Below are positions 19,319 to 26,612 of a stretch of 64,000 nucleotides of DNA, one piece after another; position 1 is the first letter of the stretch; each line of letters opens with the position of its first letter. The notes below the pieces were generated by a model, which saw nothing but the letters and a program-made list of their open reading frames with translations, ran no database searches and was not told the origin of the DNA. The DNA is from Acidimicrobiales bacterium (GTDB lineage Bacteria; Actinomycetota; Acidimicrobiia; Acidimicrobiales; JADJXE01), in the NCBI GenBank assembly GCA_016716005.1, contig JADJXE010000001.1:3361001-3425000 (forward strand). Reading direction: 5' to 3'. Both the position numbers and the translations under genes were made by a program.

Positions 19319-20446
19319 ATGGGTTCGATGCGGTCGTTGCGCAGGCAGCTGGGCCGGGCGGGGGTGGCTGCGGGGGTGGTGTCGCTGGCCGGTGGGCTGG
19401 TGTTGGGTGGGGGTGTCCCGGCGGGGGCGGCGGGGTTGTCGCCGGCGGTGGGGCGGGGGGTGGCGGTGCGGTTGCCGGTGGTTCGGGCCGAGCTGGCGGT
19501 GCCGGTGGTGTCGGTGGCGGTGTCGGGGTCGGTGGCGGTGTTGTCGTGGGGGCCGGTGGCGGGGGCGGTGGCCTACGAGGTGACCTGTGACGGCGCCGCG
19601 ATGGGGTCGACGGGGGCGACGTCGATGTCGTTGACGCTCGGCCCGGGGGTGCACACGTGCACGGTGGTGGCGATGGCCGGGGACGGTTCGCGTTCGGAGC
19701 CGGCCACGGTCGTGGTCACCATCGTGGCCGCGGTCCTGCCGCTCGGGCCGGATGTGGCGGCGCCGGGTGTGGCCGGGTTCACGCCGCCGCCGCCTGCTCC
19801 GAGCGGGCCGACGGGACCGCCGGCCGAGCCGGCCGTGCCCACCGACCCGGCCACCATCACCGGCACCACCGGCGACGACGGCGGCGGCGGGTTCAACGAC
19901 ATGACGGTCAACGACTGTGGTGCGTGGAACCTGCCGAACCCGTGTTCCATGGGATTTGCCGGCTCGGGGTACCCGCCGGGGAACCTCCAGGGCACTTCCG
20001 GGGCCGATGTGATCGACGGGCTGGACGGCGGCGACACCATCCTTGCCTACGGGGGTGAGGACATCGTCCGAGGCGGACCCGGCAACGACTATGCGTGGGG
20101 GACGGGTGGCGCCGGCGACCAGCTGTTCGGTGAGGAGGGCAACGACACGCTGTTCGGCGCCAACGGCGGCGACGTGCTGGTCGGCGGTCCCGGCATGGAC
20201 TACCTCGACGGGGGCCCTGGCGACGACCAGCTGTTCGGCGGCGACGACAACGACTGGCTCGAAGGCGGCCAGGGTGACGACGTGCTGGTCGGCGGGGCCG
20301 GCGACGACACCTGCTACGGCGGCCCCGGGGTCGACGAGATCTGGGGTGGCCCCGGCACCGACTACTTCGCCCAGGCCGAGATCGACTCGGGCGAGGTGAG
20401 GGACTTCACGCCCGGCCCGCCCGACGTCGACGTCGCGGTCCCCTGA
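19319..20446 (+). CDS. Secreted RTX-type calcium-binding repeat protein, copy 2
   Basis: 375-aa paralogue of the protein at 17656-18768, with the same signal peptide, FN3-like domain and RTX beta-roll. The first ~200 residues are almost identical. The segment around residues 208-235, between the linker and first RTX repeat, differs clearly (VNDCGAWNLPNPC against VNTCGKTSNPC) and several RTX repeats carry substitutions. The paired cysteines are kept. The ATG follows the same AGGAGG leader. Likely exported and calcium-dependent; function unknown. Confidence 0.85.
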   Translation: MGSMRSLRRQLGRAGVAAGVVSLAGGLVLGGGVPAGAAGLSPAVGRGVAVRLPVVRAELAVPVVSVAVSGSVAVLSWGPVAGAVAYEVTCDGAAMGSTGATSMSLTLGPGVHTCTVVAMAGDGSRSEPATVVVTIVAAVLPLGPDVAAPGVAGFTPPPPAPSGPTGPPAEPAVPTDPATITGTTGDDGGGGFNDMTVNDCGAWNLPNPCSMGFAGSGYPPGNLQGTSGADVIDGLDGGDTILAYGGEDIVRGGPGNDYAWGTGGAGDQLFGEEGNDTLFGANGGDVLVGGPGMDYLDGGPGDDQLFGGDDNDWLEGGQGDDVLVGGAGDDTCYGGPGVDEIWGGPGTDYFAQAEIDSGEVRDFTPGPPDVDVAVP

Positions 20447-20461
20447 CCGCCACGAGACCGG

Positions 20462-20594
20462 CCATGAGCCACTCGGGGAGTGGGGCCCAGGTGTGACCCT
20501 GCCCAGAGCAGGCAACCCTGGTCCGCACGCACAGCCTGAACGTCGCGGTGACCTGCACGTCTCGCAACCGAGCGGCGCGTTGGGGCCGGAGCAC
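20462..20594 (+). repeat. Conserved right-end element, copy 2
   Basis: Nearly identical to 18789-18967 without its 46-bp extra block. It ends GGAGCA directly before the tRNA 3' half at 20595. Confidence 0.7.
20469..20483 (+). terminator. Hairpin after RTX copy 2
   Basis: The same CCACTC-GGG-GAGTGG stem-loop as at 18796, 22 bp after the stop codon and without a T-run. Confidence 0.45.
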
Positions 20595-20639
20595 CTCATG
20601 ATCGCTGTGTCGTGGGTTCGATCCCCACCGGGCCCACCA
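20595..20639 (+). repeat. tRNA-Met 3' half, att-like copy 3
   Basis: 43 of 45 bases match 17303-17347; besides the A-to-G change it has CTGTG for CTGGG. The sequence after the CCA differs from copies 1 and 2, marking a different module. Confidence 0.8.
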
Positions 20640-20746
20640 CCAGCGGCGGCCGGGCACGGGGAGCGGCTCATCGCCCGGGCGGTCCGGCGCAGGTCGGTGC
20701 CGGTTTCGCGTTCCTGCGCCGAGGACTGCCGATCGTTCTCCTTCGC

Positions 20747-20752
20747 TAGTGT
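20747..20752 (+). promoter_or_regulatory. Leaderless -10 box of the cyclase/AAA gene
   Basis: TAGTGT followed by 8 nt and GTG at 20761. It closely parallels TAGCAT at 24244, which precedes the neighbouring gene with the same spacing. Confidence 0.5.
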
Positions 20753-20760
20753 CGAACGTC

Positions 20761-23700
20761 GTGGCACCGAGCGTGAGCACCGGAGCGATCCTGTTCACGG
20801 ACATGGTCGACTCGACGGCCTTGAGGTCACGGCTGGGCGACGATCGAGCCGACCTGCTGCGCAAGCACCACGACGATCTGCTCGCATCGGTCATCGAGGC
20901 CCACCGTGGCACGGTGACCCGGTGGACGGGAGACGGCGTCAAGGCCGCCTTCTCGACCGCATCGGACGCCGTCGGGGCGGCGACGGCCATCCAGCGAGCG
21001 GTCATCGACTACGGCACCGGTGACGGCGCCGTCGCTGCCTTCGAGGTACGCGTCGGCTTGGCCGTCGGCGAGGTGACCATCGATGAAGGTGGGGATCGGC
21101 GAGGTGTCGCCGTCATCGAAGCGGCTCGGCTCGAGGCACTCGCGCGACCCGGCCAGATCCTCGCGACCGAGGCCGTGCGGATGCTCGGTCATCGCCGTTC
21201 GAACGTCGCGTTCGAAGAGGTGGGGGAGCGCACGCTCAAGGGCCTCGATCAGCCGGTGCTCGTCTACCGGGTGATCGACCTCGAGCACGGGACGGCACCG
21301 CCCATACCCCGCCTGCTCGTCATCGACAGGCGCTTCCCGCTCGTCGGACGCGACCAGCAGGTCGCCGCGTTCCGGTCGAGTTGGGACGACGCCAGGGCCG
21401 GCTCCGGTGGGCTCATGCTCGTTCGTGGCCAGCCCGGCATCGGCAAGACCCGCTTCGTCTCTCAGTGCGCCGACATCGCTCACCAGAGCGGGGCGATCGT
21501 GCTGGCCGGTGTGTGCGGCAGTGACGTCGACGTGCCGTACGAGCCTGTGGTCATGGCGTGTCGGTCGGCCGGCGGTTTCGACGAGACGCTCGATCTGGCG
21601 ATGTCCACCCGTGCGGGTTCCTTGGGGAGGCTGTTCCCCGGCAGCACGTCGAGCCGTATCGACACCCAGCCGGAGCTCGCCCGCCTCGAGCTGTTCGAGG
21701 CCGTGGCTGCGCTCGTCGGAAGGCTGTCGAGGGTGCACCCGCTCCTGCTCGTGGTCGAGGACCTCCACTGGGCGACGGCACCGACGGTGCTGCTGCTGCG
21801 GCACCTGATCCAGGAACGCGATGCCCACCGGCTCCTCATCATGGGGACCTATCGCCCGGCAGACCTCGGTGCGTCGCACCCGCTCCGGGAGCTGCTCGCC
21901 GATGTCCGATCGTCGGGCCGCACGACCATCGCCGACCTCGAGGTCCTGAGCGAGGCGAACGTCGCCGAGATGGTGACCTCGCTCGCTGGATCGGCGCCCA
22001 TCACCCGGGTTGCCGACATCGCCCACACGGTGCACCACGAGAGCGCCGGGAACCCCTTCTTCGCGTCCGAGCTGTTGCACCATCTGGCGTCGACGGGCCA
22101 ACTCGAACAGGCCCTCACCGGTGCAGCAGACCACCGGATGACCACTCCTGATTCGGTCCACGATGTCGTCGCCCAGCGGCTGTCGCGTCTGGCTCCTGGT
22201 ACGCACGAGATGCTCACGCTCGCCGCGGTCATCGGTCCGACCTTCGACGTCGGGCTGCTCGCCACCGTCGTCGACCGGGATGCCGACGACGTGCTCGACG
22301 TGCTCGAAGAGGTGGCGCGCGCCGGCATCGTGGTCGAGGTCGGGGTCGACCAGTTCGCGTTCGTCCACGCGATCGTCCGCACGTCGATGCTCGACGAGCT
22401 GAGTGCCAGCCGTCGAGCGCGCGCTCACCGCCGAATCGCCGAGGCGCTCGAAGCCCGCGGCGCCGAGCAGTTCGACGAGCTCGCCCGCCACTGGCAGTTG
22501 GCGGGGATGGAGTCGAAGTCGACCAAGCACCTGGCGAGGGCCGCACGTCGCGACCTGGTGGCCCTGGCGTTCGAGTCGGCACGGGAGCGGTATCGGCAGG
22601 TCATCGACCTCCTGAACAGCGATCCCCACGCCGACGTCGTCGAGCGCGCCAATGCCTGGCTGGGGTTCGGCGCTGCGGCCCGGGCACTGGGTGACGCCTC
22701 CTTTCGGCAGGCGATCGTTCGCGCCGGGCGTCTGGCTCGAACGGCTCGGAACCCGGAGCTCATGGCGGAAGCCGCATCGATGAGCACATGGCTCGGGACG
22801 TCGCTGTTCTTCATTGCCGAGATGCCCGACACCGAGCTGATCGAGCTCTGCGAGGACGCCATCAGCATGCTCGCGGACGACGATCCGATGCGGGCGCGCA
22901 TCCTCGCGACGCTTGCGTCGCACCTCACCTTCGGTTCGACGCGGGAGCCCCGCGAGAAGCTGATCGCCGAGGCCAACGATCTGGCCGGTCGGCACGGCGA
23001 TCCGCCGCTCGCAGCGGACGTGCTGCACGCTGAGTTCGTGTGCCTGTGGGAGCCGGCGACGCTCGAGCGGCGTGAGCAGATCGCGCGCGATCTCGGACGT
23101 CTGGCCAGAGCCACGGGAGATACCCAGACGGAGTTCATCAGCGGGTTCTTCGCCGCGTACTGCCTCCTCGAACGCGGTGACCTACCCGGGAGCCGGGCCA
23201 GGTTGCACGAGCTCGCCCCCGTCCTCGAGCTGACGAAGAACGAGTTCAACGTCTTCCACACGCACCGACTGCTCCTGACGATCGACATCGTCCGTTCCGA
23301 GTCCGACGCCCAGCAGCGCGTCGACGAGCTGTTCCGGCGGTTCCGCTCGACGACAGCCGACGCGGAGGGTACGTGGATGATCCAGACCGCGGTCCTCGCG
23401 TACCAGGCCGGCGCCCTGGGTCAGATGGTCGACGCGCTCCAGGCGATGACCACGGGCCCTCAGTCCAGGATGTGGGAGGCCGGTCTGGGCCTCGGACTGC
23501 TGTGTGCGGGTGATCGCGCCGGCGCCGAGGCGGTGCTCGACCGGCCCGAGGAGATACCACGCAACTACTTCTGGCTCCCGGTGCTGCAGGCCCGTGCCGA
23601 GGTCGCCGCCGAGCTCGGGCGACGCGATCACTGCCAGCAGATCTTCGACGAGGTGCGGGAGTTCCGCGGCCTGATGAGCGTGACCGGCGGCGGCTCGTCG

Positions 23701-24000
23701 TGCTTCGGTCTCGTGTCGCGCACGATGGGCGTGCTGGCGCTCGCCCTCGAGGACGTGACCGGTGCGATCGAACTGCTGACGGAGGCCGTCGAACAGGCCG
23801 ATCGGATCGAGGCCGTGTTCGAGGCGGTGTCGAGTCGACGCAGCCTGGCGGGCGCCCTGGCGGCAGCGGGACGAACCGATGCCGCCGCCACGCTGTTGGA
23901 CGAAGCCCTCACCGTCGCCGAGCGGCGCGGGTTCGCGCGTGAGGCCCAGCTGATCCAGCGTGCGCAAGCGGACCGGAGCGAGAACGCACGCCAGGGCTGA
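20761..24000 (+). CDS. Class III cyclase-like / AAA ATPase / TPR protein
   Basis: 1079-aa multidomain protein. Residues 1-170 form a nucleotidyl cyclase homology domain with metal-site motifs FTDMVDS and TGDG. The substrate Lys appears as Arg (TRWTGDG) and the transition-state Asn is missing (VIEAARL), so cyclase activity is doubtful. An AAA/STAND ATPase follows with Walker A GQPGIGKT near 220 and a VVEDLHWA Walker B near 335. The remainder is helical and TPR-like. The GTG at 20761 is chosen over GTG 20749, which overlaps the TAGTGT box. Less extreme GC than its neighbours suggests transfer. It probably signals with the next gene. Confidence 0.85.
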   Translation: MAPSVSTGAILFTDMVDSTALRSRLGDDRADLLRKHHDDLLASVIEAHRGTVTRWTGDGVKAAFSTASDAVGAATAIQRAVIDYGTGDGAVAAFEVRVGLAVGEVTIDEGGDRRGVAVIEAARLEALARPGQILATEAVRMLGHRRSNVAFEEVGERTLKGLDQPVLVYRVIDLEHGTAPPIPRLLVIDRRFPLVGRDQQVAAFRSSWDDARAGSGGLMLVRGQPGIGKTRFVSQCADIAHQSGAIVLAGVCGSDVDVPYEPVVMACRSAGGFDETLDLAMSTRAGSLGRLFPGSTSSRIDTQPELARLELFEAVAALVGRLSRVHPLLLVVEDLHWATAPTVLLLRHLIQERDAHRLLIMGTYRPADLGASHPLRELLADVRSSGRTTIADLEVLSEANVAEMVTSLAGSAPITRVADIAHTVHHESAGNPFFASELLHHLASTGQLEQALTGAADHRMTTPDSVHDVVAQRLSRLAPGTHEMLTLAAVIGPTFDVGLLATVVDRDADDVLDVLEEVARAGIVVEVGVDQFAFVHAIVRTSMLDELSASRRARAHRRIAEALEARGAEQFDELARHWQLAGMESKSTKHLARAARRDLVALAFESARERYRQVIDLLNSDPHADVVERANAWLGFGAAARALGDASFRQAIVRAGRLARTARNPELMAEAASMSTWLGTSLFFIAEMPDTELIELCEDAISMLADDDPMRARILATLASHLTFGSTREPREKLIAEANDLAGRHGDPPLAADVLHAEFVCLWEPATLERREQIARDLGRLARATGDTQTEFISGFFAAYCLLERGDLPGSRARLHELAPVLELTKNEFNVFHTHRLLLTIDIVRSESDAQQRVDELFRRFRSTTADAEGTWMIQTAVLAYQAGALGQMVDALQAMTTGPQSRMWEAGLGLGLLCAGDRAGAEAVLDRPEEIPRNYFWLPVLQARAEVAAELGRRDHCQQIFDEVREFRGLMSVTGGGSSCFGLVSRTMGVLALALEDVTGAIELLTEAVEQADRIEAVFEAVSSRRSLAGALAAAGRTDAAATLLDEALTVAERRGFAREAQLIQRAQADRSENARQG

Positions 24001-24243
24001 CGACGCGTCGGCGGTCGGCCGTCGACACGGCGACACGGCGGCGACGGCAAGACCCACCACCGGAACGGGATCGATTCGGACGCCGCTGAGCCGCACCGTT
24101 CCGGTTGCGCTCGCCGCGTGGGCCCGCTGGGCAGAATCGTTCACGTTGGCCAGATGAAGACCAGTCGATGCAGCGGTTCGTGCTCGCACTCGTGACGTCG
24201 CCGCAGCGAACCCTTCGGCCAGGGACGATGCCGGTCGGTTGAC

Positions 24244-24249
24244 TAGCAT
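24244..24249 (+). promoter_or_regulatory. Leaderless -10 box of the cNMP-binding-type gene
   Basis: TAGCAT followed by 8 nt and GTG at 24258. The gene therefore has its own promoter in the 257-bp gap after the cyclase-like gene. Confidence 0.5.
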
Positions 24250-24257
24250 CGGTGGTC

Positions 24258-24749
24258 GTGGCTCCCGACACCCTCGTCCTGTCGCTCACCAGCGACCTGC
24301 CCGAGGTCGACTACGGACCCGGCGAGGTGGTGATCAGCGAAGGGTCGCGCACGAACTCGATCTGGATCCTGGTGTCGGGCAGCGTGGAGGTGCGCCGGGG
24401 CGGTCAGCACATCAGCACGCTCGACCGTTCGGGCACGACGTTCGGGGAGATCTCGCTGCTGCTCGACCAGCCCCATGGCGCAACGGTCGTCGCCCTCACG
24501 CCGACTCGCATGCGCTATGCGGTGGACGGTGCGCTCCTCTTCGACCAGCACGCGGAGATCGCTCGGCTCGTGGCGACGGGCCTGGCGAGACGGCTCGACG
24601 CCCTCTCGGTCTACCTCGCCGACCTGCAGCGCCAGTACGGCGTGGCACCAGGGTTGTCGATGGTGGCCGATGTGCTGCGCTATGTCAGCGAGCAACCGCC
24701 CGAGGGGGAGCGTCCCGTCTCGTCCCGTGATCCCGACCCCGAGTACTGA
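24258..24749 (+). CDS. Small cyclic-nucleotide-binding-domain protein
   Basis: 163-aa single-domain protein with a CRP-type CNB fold. It has a beta-roll start (GEVVISEGSRTNSIWILVSG near 25), RSGTTFGEISLL near 65 as the phosphate-binding cassette, and a C-terminal helix. It has no DNA-binding domain. The cassette Arg that contacts the cyclic phosphate in CRP appears replaced (DQPHGATV), so ligand binding is uncertain. It lies between a cyclase-like protein and a metallophosphoesterase, which suggests a shared signalling role. The GTG is supported by the 8-nt-spaced TAGCAT box. Confidence 0.82.
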   Translation: MAPDTLVLSLTSDLPEVDYGPGEVVISEGSRTNSIWILVSGSVEVRRGGQHISTLDRSGTTFGEISLLLDQPHGATVVALTPTRMRYAVDGALLFDQHAEIARLVATGLARRLDALSVYLADLQRQYGVAPGLSMVADVLRYVSEQPPEGERPVSSRDPDPEY

Positions 24750-24773
24750 CCGCCGCGAGCCCGAGCGACCAGG

Positions 24774-25523
24774 TCAGAAGACGGTCCGCGGGGGCGGGGT
24801 GGGCGACGAGAGGTCGGCGTGCTCGATGCCGATCTGCGACAGCCAGGTCGCGGTGCCGTCGTCGAGATCGATCTCGATGCGGGTGGGTAGGGGGCCGCGT
24901 TGGTTGCCCGCATTGAACACCCAGGTGGCGCCGATGCGATCGACCCAACTGCCGTCGGGCTTGAACGGCGGTCCGTGCACATGGCCGCTCAACACCATGT
25001 CGGGCCGATGCTCGGCGATCCACCCGGCCAGGTCGGCGTCGCCGTAGTGACGCCGACCCGTCCACGAGGTGGGCGAGTCGGTCGGTGGCCAGTGGTAGAC
25101 CCACAGCCACCGCTCCGGACGGCGAGCGGCATCCGCCGCGAGGTGTCGCGCGACGCGCTCGCGGCCGAGCGGGCCGTCCCACCAGGGGCAGATCGTGAAC
25201 AGGGTGTCATCGATCAGGAGCGAATCACCGTCCGTAGGAACTCCGGTGGCACGAAGGCCCTCCAACCAGAGGGCGGCGTTCTCGCCGTGATCGTCGGGCC
25301 CCGTGAGGTCGTGGTTGCCGGATGTGAGGATCACCTGGGTGCGTTCACGCAGCATCGCGACATAGTTGGAGACCACGAACGCCTGCGTGGCGAGCGCGAC
25401 GTGCGAGGCGATGTCGAGGTGGTCGCCGGCGAGGACAACCAGGTCGACGTCGGCCGATGCCTCGACCACCCAGTCGAACTGAGGCAGGGAGTAGTGGAGG
25501 TCTGACACCAGGAGGATTCGCAC
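24774..25523 (-). CDS. Metallophosphoesterase, calcineurin-like
   Basis: 249-aa dimetal phosphoesterase with all block motifs: SDLH at residues 7-10, AGDH near 32, SGNHD near 68, YHW near 143 and GHVHG near 180. Family members include cyclic-nucleotide phosphodiesterases (CpdA-like), nucleases and other phosphatases. The reaction here is unproven, but its neighbours make a cyclic-nucleotide substrate worth testing. It is convergent with the CNB gene (24-bp gap). The GTG start is the first codon of the MRILLVSDLH pattern. Confidence 0.85.
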   Translation of the reverse strand: MRILLVSDLHYSLPQFDWVVEASADVDLVVLAGDHLDIASHVALATQAFVVSNYVAMLRERTQVILTSGNHDLTGPDDHGENAALWLEGLRATGVPTDGDSLLIDDTLFTICPWWDGPLGRERVARHLAADAARRPERWLWVYHWPPTDSPTSWTGRRHYGDADLAGWIAEHRPDMVLSGHVHGPPFKPDGSWVDRIGATWVFNAGNQRGPLPTRIEIDLDDGTATWLSQIGIEHADLSSPTPPPRTVF

Positions 25524-25589
25524 GCGGCCTCAGTGCTCGGGGCTGTTCCGGGCAACGGTGGGGTGCCCGGAAGGGATCGACATGCGCAA

Positions 25590-25788
25590 GTTAGTTTGGC
25601 GGCTGCGCTGATCCTGGTGTTCATCGATGAACCGGATCACGTCTTCGACTGGCGGTCGATCTCCGCCCCGAGGGAACTGGCCGTCGCCTTCAACAGGTCG
25701 TCGGCACGGCGCAGCTCGGCGTTCTCACACTCCCAGCCGCTTCAGCTCCTCCAACTCGGCCGTCGTGGCGCCGGAACGGCGGCCCAGA
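25590..25788 (-). pseudogene. IS3-family transposase orfA/orfB remnant
   Basis: Minus-strand reading gives TTAELEELKRL, then after a one-base shift ENAELRRADDLLKA, and then in another frame VIRFIDEH. These are the C-terminal leucine-zipper motif of IS3-type OrfA and the first residues of OrfB. At least one frameshift and missing ends show it is dead. No terminal inverted repeats are recognisable. It abuts the right-end repeat, so it was probably cut by the event that placed the tRNA-half block. Confidence 0.75.
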
Positions 25789-25875
25789 GCGGGCAACCCC
25801 GGTCGGTACGTTCGGGCCGAACGTGGCCGTGACCTGCACATCCGGCCACCGAGCACAGCGTCGGGGCCGGAGCAC
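25789..25875 (+). repeat. Conserved right-end element, diverged partial copy 3
   Basis: Begins CCCAGAGCGGGCAACCCCGG (compare CCCAGAGCAGGCAACCCTGG in copies 1 and 2), shares GTGACCTGCAC and CGAGCACAGCG, and ends GGAGCA just before the tRNA half. It lacks the hairpin part. Identity to copies 1 and 2 is moderate. Confidence 0.65.
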
Positions 25876-25920
25876 CTCATGATCGCTGGGTCGTGGGTTC
25901 GATCCCCACCGGGCCCACCA
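25876..25920 (+). repeat. tRNA-Met 3' half, att-like copy 4
   Basis: 44 of 45 bases match 17303-17347, with the same single A-to-G change as copy 2. It overlaps the 3' end of the minus-strand YdeI-like gene and supplies its stop codon. Confidence 0.8.
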
Positions 25921-26509
25921 CCGGCGGAGACGCCGGATGGTCGCGTAGGCCCTTGCCGTCGAGGATCCTCGGGACGCACTTCTCGACCCGTGCGACCCGA
26001 GTCGTGGCCTGCTTCGCGCCGGCGACGTAGAGGTGGTACTCCCGCCGGCGGCCGGGGGTGAGGGTCTCGAAGGCGGCCCGGAGCGCCGGGTCCCGGTCGA
26101 GACGGTGCTCGAGCTCCTCGACGAGCACGAGCTCGGGTGGAGCGCCCACGGTCCCGCCGGCGTCCTCCACGTCGACGGCTTCAGCCACGTACGCCGTGAC
26201 GGTGTCGGTCAGCCGGTCCACGTCGTCGGCCGACGTGAACCGGATCCGACGGGCCGACCGGGAGTTCGGGCCCTGGTCCTCCAGCACGTGGTCGGTGTCG
26301 TGCAGCAGCGCGCCCTTGAAGAACATCAGGGCGAGGAAGTCCTTCATCTCCTGGACGATGGCGATGTTCTTGCCTCGGTGCACGTAGCAGGGCTTGCCCC
26401 ACTTGAGCTCTTCGGTCAGCCCGCAGCCCAGGAGGACCGCCCGCAGCCGCCGGATCTCGTCGGGCCACTGCGTCGACCGCTCGACGTAGGCGTCGACCTT
26501 CGCGTTCAC
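25877..26509 (-). CDS. YdeI/DUF1801-type protein with tRNA-derived C-terminus
   Basis: 210-aa protein. The first half matches DUF1801 (EIRRLRAVLLGCGLTEELKWG, then CYVHRGKNIAIVQEMKDF). The second half has the YdeI-type ending (YHLYVAGAKQATTRVARVEKC followed by ILDGKGL). Family members normally stop soon after this point. Here the frame continues about 13 residues, reads antisense through the tRNA 3' half (GPVGIEPTTQ) and stops inside it, so the native end was lost. The function of the family is unclear; some YdeI proteins are linked to polymyxin or bacteriocin tolerance. GTG start. Confidence 0.8.
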   Translation of the reverse strand: MNAKVDAYVERSTQWPDEIRRLRAVLLGCGLTEELKWGKPCYVHRGKNIAIVQEMKDFLALMFFKGALLHDTDHVLEDQGPNSRSARRIRFTSADDVDRLTDTVTAYVAEAVDVEDAGGTVGAPPELVLVEELEHRLDRDPALRAAFETLTPGRRREYHLYVAGAKQATTRVARVEKCVPRILDGKGLRDHPASPPVVGPVGIEPTTQRS

Positions 26510-26612
26510 GCGCGTCCTCCCGTCACAGATCGGCCACGACCGCGGCGGCTGCCAGCATGTCGCGGCCGACGGGTCCCCGCCGGTTCGGACGGCGACACGA
26601 TCGGACCCGGTC

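Larger units (their letters stand above)
18968..20594 (+). repeat. Tandem module unit 2 (1627 bp)
   Basis: Second copy of the module at 17303-18967, starting at a tRNA 3' half instead of a whole tRNA. The 306-bp leader (19013-19318) is nearly identical to 17348-17655, which indicates recent duplication or re-insertion. The mid-region of the encoded protein has diverged more than the flanks. Confidence 0.85.
20447..20760 (+). other. 314-bp intergenic segment with right-end repeat and tRNA half
   Basis: Contains no gene. It holds the second right-end element with its hairpin (20462-20594), tRNA half copy 3 (20595-20639), then unique DNA with less extreme GC content leading to the promoter of the cyclase-like gene. 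Confidence 0.7.
25524..25875 (-). other. Intergenic segment with IS3 remnant and diverged right-end element
   Basis: 352 bp without an intact gene. It contains the broken IS3 transposase at 25590-25788 and a diverged version of the right-end repeat from 25789 that runs into the fourth tRNA half. Confidence 0.7.

Noticed and set aside
18731..20767. Long minus-strand open frame through RTX copy 2
   Set aside because: It is the antisense of the RTX repeats and leader, Arg/His/Pro-rich with no domain, an effect of high GC.
20595..25523. An integrase or relaxase for the island
   Set aside because: I looked through all genes from 17.3 to 30 kb on both strands and found no tyrosine or serine recombinase motif; only a dead IS3 fragment is present.
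17303..25920. CRISPR array or integron
   Set aside because: The repeats are 45 nt but far apart (1.6-5.3 kb), derived from a tRNA, and no Cas or IntI gene is present.
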